Notes: generated by a model not told the origin, from the sequence alone. Shown: positions 23,555-35,900, counted from the stretch's first letter. The stretch is DNA of 64,000 nt from Rhizoctonia solani (GCF_016906535.1 NC_057380.1:868001-932000), one strand, 5' to 3'. Numbers and translations are program-made.

Positions 23555-24981
23555 TCACAATCAAACAAAACAAGGAGGGCCAACCCATCCAATACAAGGC
23601 GCAACTAGTTGTGCAAGGTTACAGCCAACAGCCGGGTATCAACTATGGCCAAACGTTTGCTCCAGTGGTACGTTTAGATTCTATCCGTACACTCACATCA
23701 CTTGCCAATCAAAATGATTGGGACATCCAACAGCTTGACGTTACATTGGCGTACTTACATGCCAACGTCAAAGAAGAGCTTTACATGCGTCAAATACCAT
23801 ACTTTGACGACGGATCCAGCAACATTCTGCGCCTACGCCAATCACTATATGGCCTTAAACAAGCTGGACGCATGTGGAATTGTATGTTCAATTCCAAAAT
23901 GAAGTCACTTGGCTATTTACCTTGCTTAACAGACGCCTGTGTGTACCACCGGATCATGGACATATCCGGCGAACTCTACGTATTGATTGTTGCCATCCAT
24001 GTTGATGACTTGATCATAATTACAACCCCCAACAACACCAACTTTGTAGTATCCAAATTACTTTGTGAATTTGAGATGCGCAACCTTGGACCCATACAGC
24101 ATTTTTTAGGTATACATTTCAAATGGTATAGACAACAAGGTATGCTTGTACTAAATCAAAAGGCATATATTGACTCAATTGTCAATATTGCAGGCCTTAA
24201 AGATGCATACCCAGCCAATACTCCAATGAGTCCGAATGTGCAACTTACACAATATGATGGAATTAAGCCAAAATTTCCATACGGCATATTTGTTGGTAAG
24301 CTGCTATACGCTGCACTATGTACACGGCCCAATATCGCTTATGCAGTCACTCATTTAGCTCAATACACAACATGCTATGGTCCCGCTCATGTGACGGCAA
24401 TCAAACAAGTTATACATTACCTTAAAGGAACATCATTCCTTGGGCTATTGTATAAGCAATTGGAGGCCAAAGTTGGATTTGGAGAAGTCAGCTACTCTGA
24501 TGCCAATTGGGGAAGTAACTTACTTGACCGTAAGTCTATTTCCGGCAATGTATACTTATTGGGCGGAGCCACCGTTTCTTGGTCTGCTAAGAAGCAACCA
24601 ACGGTCGCATTATCAACCATGGAAGCAGAGTACATGGCATTATCACACGCATGTACTCAGGCAATTTGGTTCCGTCAATTCTTCCAGGAACTATATTACC
24701 CAGCTGACGCTCCCACACTCATACTTTCAGACAACCTTGCCGCCCTAACATTATCCGTTGAGTTGCAGTTCCACGGTTGTTCAAAGCACATCAACATTTG
24801 CCATCACTTCATGCGCAATACTATCAAGAAGCGTATGATCTCTACGCTGTATGTGCCATCAAACAAGAACCTAGCTGATGCGCTTACTAAAGCCCTACCA
24901 GCACCGCAATTTAATTACCTGACAAACGCAATTATGGGCAAACAGGTATTTGAAGGACCCAAAGAGGAAGAAGCGGATTAG
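23555..24981 (+). pseudogene. Copia pol, C-terminal part (RT and RNase H)
   Basis: Continues the Copia frame interrupted at 17137; with one GGTAC copy removed the two halves are in phase. RT motifs: AQLVVQGYSQ, TFAPVVRLDSIR, QLDVTLAYLHA, LYGLKQAGRMW and HVDDLIII (Copia elements usually have YVDD). RNase H has YSDANWGS, TVSWSAKKQ, ALSTMEAEYMAL and KHINICHHF. The frame ends at TAG 24979-24981 with an acidic tail, about 125 bp before the 3' LTR. No internal stop or indel is seen. Confidence 0.95.
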
Positions 24982-25097
24982 TGAAACTGAATGATGAAGA
25001 ATTAGCTGTATAACTGAAAGACTGAAACCTGAATGAGATTGAATGTGACTGAATGAATGTAATATTTTCTCTTTACATGTATCCTTGCTTGCCTGAT

Positions 25098-25107
25098 TAA
25101 GGGGGAG
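25098..25107 (+). other. polypurine tract of Copia
   Basis: TAAGGGGGAG immediately before the 3' LTR. Confidence 0.7.
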
Positions 25108-25351
25108 TGTAGAAATATCATGTATATAGTAGTAAATACAAGAAGGATCTGGAATGTACTGGAACATACATGTAATCGAGTCAAGCGACGATACCTAGTC
25201 ATATACTAGATGACTCGACTATAATGTAAAGGTATAAATACGGGTGCACTCGACCGTATAGTACATCATCCTCTCTTTCTCTATTCACACTACTGTCTTT
25301 ACTATCGTTTTGTATTGATATAATTCTATTTACAAACTTATTCTTTCTACA
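25108..25351 (+). repeat. Copia 3' LTR
   Basis: 244 bp, otherwise identical to 13370-13611 apart from a 2-bp indel. Confidence 0.95.
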
Positions 25352-25356
25352 AAATT
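25352..25356. repeat. target-site duplication of Copia (right)
   Basis: AAATT, identical to 13365-13369; only 2 bp separate it from the MITE that starts at 25359. Confidence 0.9.
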
Positions 25357-25358
25357 GT

Positions 25359-25568
25359 CACGGTGAGCCCCAAAAGTACGAAAAATCCGCATGACGTCCA
25401 GATTTTGCCAGACATCCGCACCTAAAATTGCAGAACCCGCACCTTGACAACACAGGAGTGAGTTGAGGATGCGGATTCATGGAAAGCTGGTCGGGATTTT
25501 GCCAACACTCCGCATGTAACGTGCGGTTTTTTACGTCCACAAAATCCGCACTTTTGGTGTCCACCGTG
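25359..25568 (+). mobile_element. 210-bp MITE, copy 2
   Basis: Begins CACGGTGAGCCCCAAAAGTA and ends CACTTTTGGTGTCCACCGTG, so its ends form imperfect inverted repeats (CACGGTG / CACCGTG). It is the inverted partner of copy 3. No coding capacity and no target duplication recognised. Confidence 0.7.
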
Positions 25569-26148
25569 CGTGTGATGAGACCTTTGTTTACGCTCGGAAT
25601 AATACGAACCTTCATATTGGATAGTAACTCGAGTTCGATATACGAATAATAAAATTGCACATGAAATCTGATCTGAGCTAGTAGTAGACGATGGGTGTGG
25701 CTCTGCATTCAGAGATAAGCATACCTTATTTGTGTCAGGGATCCCTGTCCTGTGTGATATTTTGAATGTACAGCCCCTATGATCGGTTTTAGTCTGCTCA
25801 GGATGTTATGGAGTTCGTTCATCATTGGTAGTAGTGCTGATATAAGCTGTACATGTTGTTCCGGTGGTATACATGTTGAATGCATGTAAGGATGCAGCCT
25901 TTTGGGCCCGTCACTCCCATAGAAACTTTGGGTCTATACGACCAAGCAAGGGTGTGAGTAGCTACTGACCCGGCAAAAAATAACAATAGATTCAGCATTC
26001 TTACAATTAAACATGGCCTTGAAGCTTTGGGATCCTAAATTCTCTAATTGAACAGTAATAGCTAGGAGTAGGAGCTACAGCGTATAATCAGGTCCAGAGT
26101 TTCGGCCTTGATTCACACATTAAAACTACGCGTTCTATCCAGTTTTTA
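25569..26148. other. no gene recognised (between two MITE copies)
   Basis: 580 bp without ORFs of note. It could be the interior of a larger 1-kb element whose termini are the two MITE copies, but no shared outer target duplication supports that. Confidence 0.4.
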
Positions 26149-26357
26149 CACGGTTGGCCCGAGAGTGCGGATTTTCTGAACGTAAAAAATCGCACGTTAC
26201 ATGCGGAGTGTTGGCAAAATCCCGACCAGTTTTCCATGAATCCGCATCCTCAACTCACTCCTGTGTTGTCGAGGTGCGGGTTCTGCAATTTTAGGTGCGG
26301 ATGTCTGGCAAAATCTGGACGTCATGCGGATTTTCCGTACTTTTGGAGTTCACCGTG
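26149..26357 (-). mobile_element. 210-bp MITE, copy 3, TTA-flanked
   Basis: Inverted relative to copy 2 with a few substitutions. It is flanked on both sides by TTA (26146-26148 and 26358-26360). A 3-bp TWA duplication is typical of PIF/Harbinger elements, so that superfamily is a tentative inference. Confidence 0.65.
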
Positions 26358-26360
26358 TTA

Positions 26361-27990
26361 TACAATATAGGCTGGGACGGAAGCGCAAGTTTAGTGAATA
26401 TTGCTGGGCACAGGGCCGTTTGCTTTCAAGATTTGCCTGTGTATATCATACAAGCCTACATGAGCGAGCCTGCCGCCGTGATATCGAGTGCAAAACAGGC
26501 AAGTGGAGAGACGTCAGAGCCCGGGCTCCAAGACGCGAGTACAACTCACCCCGAAGACCAGTAACTCAGACAGGCGTGTGGAAAAGCGAGGGGTCGCAGC
26601 GCCTGTTATACAGAAGCAACAGCTCCTATAAGTGGGGCCCGTTACGCGCGTCGTGATCAGCCCCACAGGCAGGCGCCAAGGGCTCCTTGGTTGGACCAAA
26701 GTTCGCAACAAACCGCAGGAATATCGTGTATTATGTTAGTAAATGATGTATATACGGGAGGTGATGTGTCTTCAGTAGAGTGTTCGATGTTTGGTGCCCC
26801 CTGAGCGCCGTTGCGTGTGCCGACACCATCCAATATCGTCCAGACATGGTACCACACAGGTAGGCGGCCGCCCGTGAAGGGTGTTGAGCTCTCAGAAAGT
26901 GATGTGGGTGCAATTAAACAGGGAGGTACTTCATTGTACGTGGTAAATTGTACTTTCTGCAATGATAACCCCATGATCAATGAATAGTATCATGCGACGC
27001 CCAAAAAATAGCTATAATACTGTTTGTATTACCTCTTAAATTTTGGGTGCAAAACTACTTGTATTTGGGCGCATATACAAGCAAGCATAAGTCAGAGACC
27101 GACACGGAAGAAAAGCAAGGAACAAACTTATAAGTAGGCAAAAATAAATTTTATATTAATCAGAAAGTAAAATCCGCCAGTGGTTTGTCGAGAGAAAAGC
27201 GAAATGATTGTAGAACTCGTCGCCATCGATTCAGTTAAGGTCAGTCGAGATCTTCGAGTCCTAGTAGAATAGCTGCATGTTGAGACGACAAGTCATTCCC
27301 GATACGTGTAACACAAATAAGCTCCACACTCTCGCGATGTCCGAGTCGCAGCAAATTTGGTGTACGTTTCTCATTCGCGCATATGTGCACGTGTGAGCAA
27401 GAACATCGATATCAGGTACTCGTCTATTAAGAAGATTCAGGTTTACGTGCATATCGATTAGAGCAATTGAGCTCCATATTCCAAATGCGCTACTCCAATC
27501 CGGGCTTCAAGTTGAAGCGGTGCTCACACTCAGGCGAAATGGCGGTCGCACACATTTCAGGCTCCCCTCAGACTCTATTATATTGAAAGAGTCACCTGTC
27601 GTGATTCGTGAGGTACCCATCATCACGAAATCGGGGCCTGGCTGGCCTAGTCTGATACGTCAAATACAAACCGTCGGTTAGGATTGTCGCCGACAGGTCA
27701 ATGTCGGACGCTGTCATGCGTATGAAATTTGACCTGTGTTTTGTAGTCGTATCCGAATAATAACAGAGTGTTTTTGAATCACCAGAACGGCTCCAAGGCA
27801 TCTGTGAGGCGTCGATCGGACGGCAAGTACACATGTAGACACATATCTGTTGAATCTCTACAGGGGGAGGTATTTCGTTTTGGTTATTATATCCACCGTC
27901 CCGGCTCTCCGGACCTTGGGCTTAAACCTGATCACTCAATTGCTTACACGCGTTCGAACGCGAATTTGTTGAATTCTTTAATTAGGTAAA
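26361..27990. other. no gene recognised
   Basis: Short overlapping ORFs on both strands (e.g. 26295-26564 +, 26657-26980 -) without motifs. The left terminus of the Plavaka-type element must lie here or further left, but no terminal inverted repeat was found. Confidence 0.4.
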
Positions 27991-30665
27991 TCAAAATCCG
28001 TGCAACTCATCCTCATCGACGTCTACAAAGTCACCTTCAAGTCCATTATCCAAAACATCATCCCCAAATTCAGAATTTCCCTCGTCCATGCTCAGTTCTT
28101 CCTTGTCACTAACTTGCTCTTGCGCCCGGCAGATCAACTCGTTCCCGTCGCTCCTTTCATCCCCGCTCTCCACGTCGCTCCCGTCGTCCTCGCTCTCCAC
28201 ATCCGTGTTTTCGCCCGCCCCTCGCATGTCGAGGGGGTCTTCGTTTGTTTCGCTCTCTGTTATACCACTTAGTCTTTTTCTTGTTATAGTATTATGTCAC
28301 GCACCGTTTTGATCCAAGCCAAGGTTATTCTCCGAGCCATGAATGATGTGCCGGTAATGACCGATCCCTCCTCCCAAGTAACGCATCAATATATCCCGAT
28401 CAACAAATCTACAAAGCCAATGAGTATCGAAGTTCTCCTAAATACAAGTGTATACACACCTATTGACGTAGTAATGTTTCCAATCCCAGTGCTCTTCGCT
28501 ATCGTGCGCAATCAACTTGGCAAAATTGAGTAGTTTATTGGAAGGGCCGGATTGGAAGTCGGGAATCAAGTGTATAGCTCGGATGATATTGCTTGGATGA
28601 ACAAAGTCAAATGAATCGAGTATATCTTGATCCGTACAGCATGGCTTGTAGCTGATGTGATCCAACCAATACGCGTCCCAGCCACCCTGGCGCGCCGTGT
28701 CTGTATTGTAATATAACTACCTTACATGTACAAAGTCCTCTAGACGAGGAACTGTTCTGCCGTAAGACACCTGCGCGTGGTAAATGCCCAAAACCTTAGC
28801 ATATATGAATGGATGAGGGGGATTTGTGCCGTCTTCAGACAGAGCAGGTAACATAATAAATCGATTTGAGGTTGAGGGATTGACTAAGTCTTGATGGTGC
28901 AGTACGTCGTATGATGTGTAATTAACGCGAAGTGTCTTATGGCGATACATACGGTCTTGATGAAATCTGATTTCCGCTATTTCTTGCTCATTAAACTTTG
29001 GATGATTGCGACTTCCTAGAAAACAAGCTAGAAAAAACCGTTTGAGCTGCGGAATAAAAAACTAAACACAATTAAATAGTTGTCAGGCACATATGTGAAC
29101 AAAAACAAGAATACTTACCTTCATAGCATCATCGTGTTGTTGTCCGTGAACCCAGCGTATAATACTTGCAATCATGTCCTCAGAGCGCTTGGTCAGTCCA
29201 ATGGTGTATGGTTGCCCGTTAAGGAGCAATTGAAGTGCTTTGGTGTCAAGCTGAGCCGTTTCACACTTGTTGTCTTGTGATTGTAGTTGCACCTGCCGTT
29301 GTTCAAGTTCCAGGTCCATTCTTTTGAGGACACTGGCTACGTCCCCAATTTGCGTCATCTGTTGGACCACATCCTTCTTGTTGGTGCGCTCAAACTGGTT
29401 CTTGACAAAGCAATGTTGAAGTTCACACTAGTAGAACACATGATGTTATTGGATGTTTTGCAAATATCCACTTACGTCTCTACTTACAATTTGAGTTGAA
29501 TATGAATCCGTAGTCCCAAATTCTGTAATTGTGTGGACATAATGACCAATTGCGTGTACCTTGTAAGTGTTGATGTTGAAAAGGCATTTGCGTCGACCAT
29601 CTGGCATTTGTGGGTGAGCTATGGCCTTTGATTGTGCTTTCAATCCAGTGGTCTGTGTGGAGCGTAGAGCCTGGGCCGCTGCTTGCTGCTTCTTTTGGCG
29701 CGCATACTTGTCCAGTGTTTCACTGACGTTCATAGTGTTTGTCAATTCAGCAAAGCTGCAAAGCTCAGAGCCAAGCTTTGCAGTGAGTTTCTTCATGATT
29801 CCCAGGGTTTCTGTGGTATGACAACAAAGTTTTGCAAGGCCATGCCATTGTGCAAAAATGAATACAAGTCTTTGCACTTGGGCGTTGCATTGAGCAGGAA
29901 GCAGTCCTTCAAATACGGGAAGACAGCACTAAGTAAAATACAAGAAATTGTATCTGGATTAGAATTAATGGCAAACGGCTGAAACCTAATTGTGAGGCGT
30001 ACCTGAAGAATATCCTCAAAATTGCGTGCTGCCAATTGTCCCATACTTGCAACATCATATGAAAACATTTGGATAGTCAAGCCAAATGTGGGGACACTTT
30101 GGAACCTGGCCATTGATGAGATACAAGCAATTGACTAGTAGCATTTATCTTGCCTTTTATTGAACTCAACTATGGTCTGGCTGCCACCAAGATGGAGGAG
30201 TTGAATTAAATGTTGAAACAAACTTTTCCATACCCCAAGCTCAATCTTGTGAAGTTGGTCAACAACAAATGTTTCAAAAATATTAAATTTAAAAATCCTT
30301 GGGCTGAGTCAACAAGAAAATGCATTCTAATCATTGTAAGTGATCCCAGTTATATTTAAAAATAAATAGAACAGATAGATACCAGAGTAGGGACATAAGA
30401 TTTGGCTTGTAAGAGCGCCTCAACTTGCTTGCTCTGAACTGAGTGACCCAATTCATATATCAGGTGTTGTGCTTGTTGGACCTTCTGGATGCGTTTGGCA
30501 CTCTCAACACAATGTTTGAATACCCAAATGCGTGTATCATGTGAGGTTCCCAATTTTGAGGCTGCCTCCTTCTTAGCTAGGCAACTGGGACATAAACAGA
30601 CTCCCAGATTACAAATTGTTGCCAGAGTAATCCTATTTCATAGTCAGACTGGATTATAGAACATG
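27991..30665 (-). pseudogene. Plavaka-type transposase, middle and C-terminal part
   Basis: Read from right to left: CLCPSCLAKKEAASK (zinc-binding type, about 30600), QAQHLIYELGHSVQS; FVVDQLHKIELGVWKSLFQH near 30250, which should contain catalytic acidic residues; MGQLAARNFEDILQ then an intron; LPAQCNAQVQRLVFIFAQWHGLAKL (29900-29800); NINTYKVHAIGHYVHTITEF and TTDSYSTQ (about 29500); TLRVNYTSYDVLHHQD (28900); IIRAIHLIPDF (28560); FVDRDILMRYLGGG (about 28370); and an acidic tail ending DVDEDELHGF. Many short introns seem to be present. An in-frame TGA in the piece before FVVDQLH suggests decay. The gene is cut at 30665/36908 by Gypsy B. Confidence 0.7.
30661..30665. repeat. target-site duplication of Gypsy B (left)
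   Basis: ACATG; repeated at 36908-36912 after the 3' LTR. Confidence 0.9.
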
Positions 30666-31233
30666 TGTTATAACCTCCTTACATATACCATTGAACTCGC
30701 ATGATTTTTCTCTTATTTTTAGTATTTTTTCCGAACCTTATACCTTATGTTTTTCGATCACGTGATCTCGGCGCAATAAGCGGCGAGATGCCGCGCCGAG
30801 ATGCCGTGCCAAGGGCGCTTAGGAGTAATCCACGCTTCTGCGCAGCCCGCAGCACGCTTCCTTTCTCACACGGACTCTTCCTTTCTCACGAACACAGACC
30901 ATGTAGATAGCGTGCTCTTGTCTATATATACAGCAGGAAAATTGCTGGGAAACCCCAAGTTGATTTTACCTTGTCTCATATCCATTGAGGAGGCCCCAGC
31001 CAGCTAAGTAGTCGGCCCCCAGAAGTTCTGCTAACGCACCTCCCCTATTTTTACTCACCACACCTCCAGGCCTAAGGCCCCTTGCGTTACCAGTAAATAG
31101 TTAGTCGTCGCCTTAAGCGACTTAGTCAGTAGTAGATAGCCTTATATAGTTAGATTACATAACCCTGTGTAGTAGTACGGCCACAAGCGCCCGCCTTCAC
31201 CAGCGTGTACTCACCTTACAGTGGTGTACGACA
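30666..31233 (+). repeat. Gypsy B 5' LTR
   Basis: 568 bp. TCACGTGA at 30758-30765 is followed by a GC-rich region where the 5' copy has a longer, rearranged palindrome (CGGCGCAATAAGCGGCG...CGCGCCGAG) than the 3' copy (CGGCGCTTATTGCGCCG). About five further substitutions and one single-base indel separate the copies. Confidence 0.95.
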
Positions 31234-31260
31234 TTGTAAAATTGACTTCTTGTAGGCTTA

Positions 31261-31381
31261 ATCAACAAACGAGAAGACTCCTAGTACTAGCACAAGGGAA
31301 AAAACCGTGATCGGGGCTACCTTGTGGGACATAATAATCAAAAGTCCCCCACCCCCACGTAGTACCAAATTGCTATAAGGC
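31261..31381 (+). promoter_or_regulatory. conserved 5' leader block of Gypsy B
   Basis: Closely matches 17761-17880 of Gypsy A (ATCAACAAACGAGAAG at the start, AAAGTCCCCCACCCCCACG in the middle). Confidence 0.5.
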
Positions 31382-31521
31382 TAACGAGTCCTATTGTCCG
31401 CATACCACGAGTTTTGCCGGAACTCTGCAGTTAGCGACCCTAGTCAGCCAAAGTACCCGCTTGCAAAAAACCCGCTCATATCACGATCGCCAGATCTGTT
31501 GATTTGTTGTAGGGATTGTCC

Positions 31522-31553
31522 AACGCTAGGTATTTGACGCAAGGGTTTAGCGT
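31522..31553 (+). promoter_or_regulatory. conserved pre-gag hairpin (Gypsy B)
   Basis: ACGCTA / TAGCGT stem with loop GGTATTTGACGCAAGGGTT, about 200 nt before the gag ATG at 31754; same element as at 18018-18051. Confidence 0.5.
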
Positions 31554-31753
31554 ATACATACTGTGTAAAAACCGCTCCTAAGTCCTGTATCAGGCACTAT
31601 CACTCCCCACACCGTTTCATTATTCCATCCACACGCTCTGGCGTCCCACACCCCTACTCCCGTCCCTCTAGTTGCTCCAGTCGCCGCTCAATTCCATCCC
31701 ATTCCCAACCACCCACTCGCAGCCCATCTCCCGCTCCGCGAGACTTGTCAAGG

Positions 31754-32934
31754 ATGGAACCAGAGCCGTCCACTTCCGCTCTCCTCAAGGCTATCACAGC
31801 CCTCACCGCCACAGTCGGGTCCTTGCAGGCCCAAATCACATCCCAAGGCCAACAGCTCCTCGAGCTCAAAGCCATATGCAAGGAAACCGCGGACCTCCTT
31901 GGGGACAAAGACCAGGGAGCCCCCCAAGCCCAGCCTGGCCCATCAACTGGGCCTGTCACTCCTCCCACCCACCAGGGAGGAGAAACCCACACTCCAGGCA
32001 CAATTAGGCCTGGGCTCAAGGCCCCGTTCCGGCCTTCTAGGGGAACAGGATTTGACTCAGAGGACAAGGAACCAAGGGCTCCCAAAAAGGAGCCTCAAGG
32101 AACGCCTAGAAGGCACCTGGGGTCCCTCACCCCCTTCGATGCAGGGTCCAGTGTAAAAAGACCCAAGATGGACCTTCCCGACCCTATAAGGGTGACACTA
32201 GGGGACGAAAGGCCACTCAGTGGCTTGACAGAATGATGCTGTGGGTAGCTCTCCACCGCGATCAATTTGACAAAGAGGAGCAGATGGTTGTGTGGATTTT
32301 ATACCACATGACAGACAAGGCTGCCGACTGGGCTCTCCCCATCATTGGGAACATCATCAAGGGCGAGGGTAACCCCCCCACCACCATCCAGGCCCTGACA
32401 GGCAAATTCAAGGAGGCATTTGCTGACCCCAATGCCAAGCGAGCGGCCGCCAGAAAAATAGCCGCGCTCTCCCAAGTCACCACAACCGCCAAGTATGTAA
32501 CGGAGTTCCGCAACCTTATGGCAGAACTTGACTGGAACGAGGAGGCCTACATTGCGCAGTTCACGCAAGGCCTCCACTGGAAAGTCAAGGAATTGCTGTC
32601 AACCAAGGATAGCATTCCCGACGAACTCGAGGCGATTTTTGCGGCCTCCATAAAAATTGACAACATCCGCCGCAAAAACAAGGAGAACCGCCCCAAGAAG
32701 GCACCTGCCAAATCCCCGGCCACCATGGCCACTACTTCCACCACTCAACGGGTCCGTCTATCAGAAGACCCCAATTACGTTACCCCGGAAGAAAGGGATC
32801 GCCGCCGCGCGTCTGGCCTCTGTGTCAAGTGCGGCCAAAAGGGACATGGAATCAAACAATGTCCCAACGGATGGAAAGCCACAGTCAAAGAAGTGGCTAA
32901 GGTTGCCGAGGACGTTGAGTCGGGAAAAGATTGA
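31754..32934 (+). pseudogene. Gypsy B gag, one frame break
   Basis: ATG at 31754 (MEPEPSTSALL) starts a coiled-coil N-terminus (ITALTATVGSLQAQITSQ), then a Pro-rich linker. Near 32190 a base is missing in a G run (ATAAGGGTGAC); the Gag core continues in the next frame (TQWLDRMMLW before VALHRDQF, KYVTEFRNLMAELDWNE). A zinc knuckle CVKCGQKGHGIKQC lies near the C-terminus; TGA at 32932-32934. Otherwise complete. Confidence 0.85.
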
Positions 32935-32969
32935 GGTCGAGGACTGCTGCCAAGCCCCCGACTCCAAAA

Positions 32970-35900
32970 ATGGACAATTTAGTAGATAGTTTTGAATTTG
33001 TATCTCTTGCTTTAGACTCAAATAAGAAACCCCTATTATTTATCAATCTATACGTCCAAAACTCCCCGGCAGAACCCCTCAGAACACTCATAGACTCCGG
33101 AGCAACATCAAATTTCATCTCCCCCTCCGTGGTCAAAAAATGGAAAATCCCAAAAACCCAACTTGAAAATCCGCGAGTTGTGAGGATGTTAGACGGTACT
33201 ATATCACAAACTGGTCGCATTTGGCACCAGGTTCACCTCACGGTCTTGGCCAATGGCCACTCCCACTCCATTCCCTTCCTTGTTTGCCCCATAGGCAACA
33301 CCCCGGCTATTCTGGGCATGACATGGTTAACAACAGAAGCCCTCTTATTGACTGGCAACAGGGATTAGTCACATTCCCTGAACAGATACAGATTGCCTCC
33401 AAAGAGGAGGCGGACCCAGATCCTCTAGCAGACCTCCCCCCTCAATACCATGAATTTGCTAGAGTATTTGGCAAAGAAGAATTTAAGGTCCTCCCCCACA
33501 CAGGGAGTATGATATATCCATAGACCTTGTTCCAGACGCCAAATTATCCCCAGGTCCCATATACGGTATGACGGACGCGGAATCCAAGGCCCTCAAACAG
33601 CACATCAATGAAGAACTAGCCACGGGCAAGATCCGCCCCAGTACCTCATCTGCTGGAGCCCCTGTCATGTTTGTCAAAAAGGCTGATGGTTCCCTTAGGC
33701 TTGTCGTGGATTACAGAAAGCTCAACAAAGTTACCCACAAAACGTCTACCCACTCCCCAGACAGGATGACCTGATGGCTAAACTGCGGAACGCCAAGCTA
33801 TTCACGAAGTTAGATCTCCGCTGGGGGTACAATAATGTGCGCATCAAAGAAGGCGACGAATGGAAAACGGCCTTTAGAACCAAATATGGCCTCTTTGAGT
33901 ACTTAGTCATGCCCTTTGGCCTTACCAATGCCCCCGCAGCATTCCAGCACTTCATGAACGACCTGTTCAGGGATCTAATTGACGTGACGGTAGTAATCTA
34001 CTTGGATGACATTCTCATCTTCTCGGAAAACCCAGAAGACCACCCAAGCCATGTCAGAGAAGTGCTATTGCGATTACTAAAGAACCAGCTGTTTTGCAAG
34101 TTATCAAAGTGCCATTTCCACGTTACTACGGTTGACTACCTAGGCATTGTTATCTCTCCCTCCGGCTTCTCAATGGACCAGAAGAAAATAGAAGCCGTCA
34201 CAACATGGCCCACTCCCAAAACGGTCAAACAGGTCCAGGCCTTCCTAGGATTCGTCAACTACCTCCGCCGATTCATTCCCAATTTTAGCTCCGTTGCACG
34301 CCCCCTGCATAACCTCACGAGGAAGGAAACCCCTTGGTCATGGGGTAACCTAGAGGAAGAAGCATTCCAGGAATTGAAGTCCCTTGTTACCCAATCGCCC
34401 GTCCTCATCCATTCCAACCCAGACCTGCCCTACTACCTAGAGACAGACGCATCAGGGGTAGCTATGGGAGCCATACTGAGTCAACGAGGGGAGGACAACC
34501 GGCTTCACCCAATTGCATATATGTCCAAGTCCTTCTCAGGCGCTGAAGCTAACTACGATACGCACGACAAGGAACTTCTAGCTATCATTAAGGCATTAGA
34601 AGAATGGCGCATTTTCCTGGAAGCAACAAATAGACCAATACAAGTCTTCACGGATCATAGGAGCCTGGAATATTGGATGCAGGCTCGAACCTTCAACCGC
34701 AGGCACACACGATGGCGCATTTTCCTGAGTGACTTCAACTTTGAGATACATTATCGGCCAGGAAAACAGTCAGGGAAACCAGACGCGTTATCTAGACGGT
34801 CCGATTACGTAGATACGCCTGCAGAACCAGAAGTCATGTTACCAGCGGAAGTATTTGCCAACACATTGGAAGAGGAACTTGAAATCGTCACGGAAATCCG
34901 CACCAAACTCAGGGATGATCCATCACTAGAACCCATCATCACATTCCTGACAGAAGATGCAGACGACGCGCCTCCCTCCATCCAAAAAGCCTATAGGGAC
35001 TATGATTGGGAAGAAGACCTCCTATGGTATCGCGGAAAACTAGTGGTCCCGGACTCAGAACCTTTGAAGGAACGATTGTTAAGGGAATTCCACAACTCCC
35101 CCCTGGCAGGACACCCAGGGCAACAAAGAACCCTAGAACTCTTGAGCCGCAACTACTGGTGGCCAGGAATGAAGTCATCCGCTAAGGAATGGGTAGAATG
35201 CTGTCCCACCTGCCAAGCCAACCGTCGCGCGCACGCCCCCGTCATTTCCCTGAAACCCTTAGAAGTCCCGCCGTTCCCTTTCCACACAATATCCTATGAC
35301 TTCATCATGGGATTCCCTAAGTCTAACGGGTACAATGCAATTCTAGTTGTGATTGACTCCTTCTCCAAGTTTGGCCACTTCATCCCAACCACAAAGAAGG
35401 TCACAGCCAAGGGCCTAGCAGAACTGTTCATCACCCATGTTTGGAAGTTACACGGACTACCAGTCAAGACAGTCTCGGACCGCGGAACCACGTTCACAGG
35501 GAAATTCCTAAGGGCACTGTACCAACGCCTTGGGATCAATCCGGCCTTCTCCTCAGCCTACCACCCGGAATTGGACGGCCAAACAGAAAGGGTAAATCAG
35601 TTCATAGAATTCTACCTCAGATCATATGTTGCCGCCGACCACTCGGACTGGGCCACCTGGTTGCCCTTAGCGGAATACGCCTACAATAACGCGAAGCATT
35701 CCGCCACCGGGAGAACCCCTTTTGAATTGGTTTATGGAAGAAATCCAGTCATGAATCCGTCCAATATCCCTGCCAACGTCCCAGAAGCTGATCAAGTGGC
35801 CAATACACTAGCACGAGAATGGCAAGAGGCGGAGTCAGCACTCAGGATGACCAAAGAACGCATGACAGGCACAAAAGGAGTGGTACCAGAATACTCAGTG

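Larger units (their letters stand above)
13370..25351 (+). mobile_element. Ty1/Copia LTR retrotransposon, split by nested Gypsy A
   Basis: Bounded by direct LTRs of 242 and 244 bp that begin TGTAGAAA and end TTTCTACA, with the 5-bp duplication AAATT outside. One gag-pol frame starts at 13699, is cut at 17137 by a 6.4-kb Ty3 element and resumes at 23555. Domain order gag, zinc knuckle, protease, integrase, reverse transcriptase, RNase H (integrase before RT) defines Copia. Apart from the insertion the frame is open, so the element was probably coding-competent before it was hit. Confidence 0.95.

Noticed and set aside
25359..26357. A single 1-kb transposon with 210-bp terminal inverted repeats
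   Set aside because: No shared outer target duplication, while the right copy alone is flanked by TTA, so two separate MITE copies are preferred.
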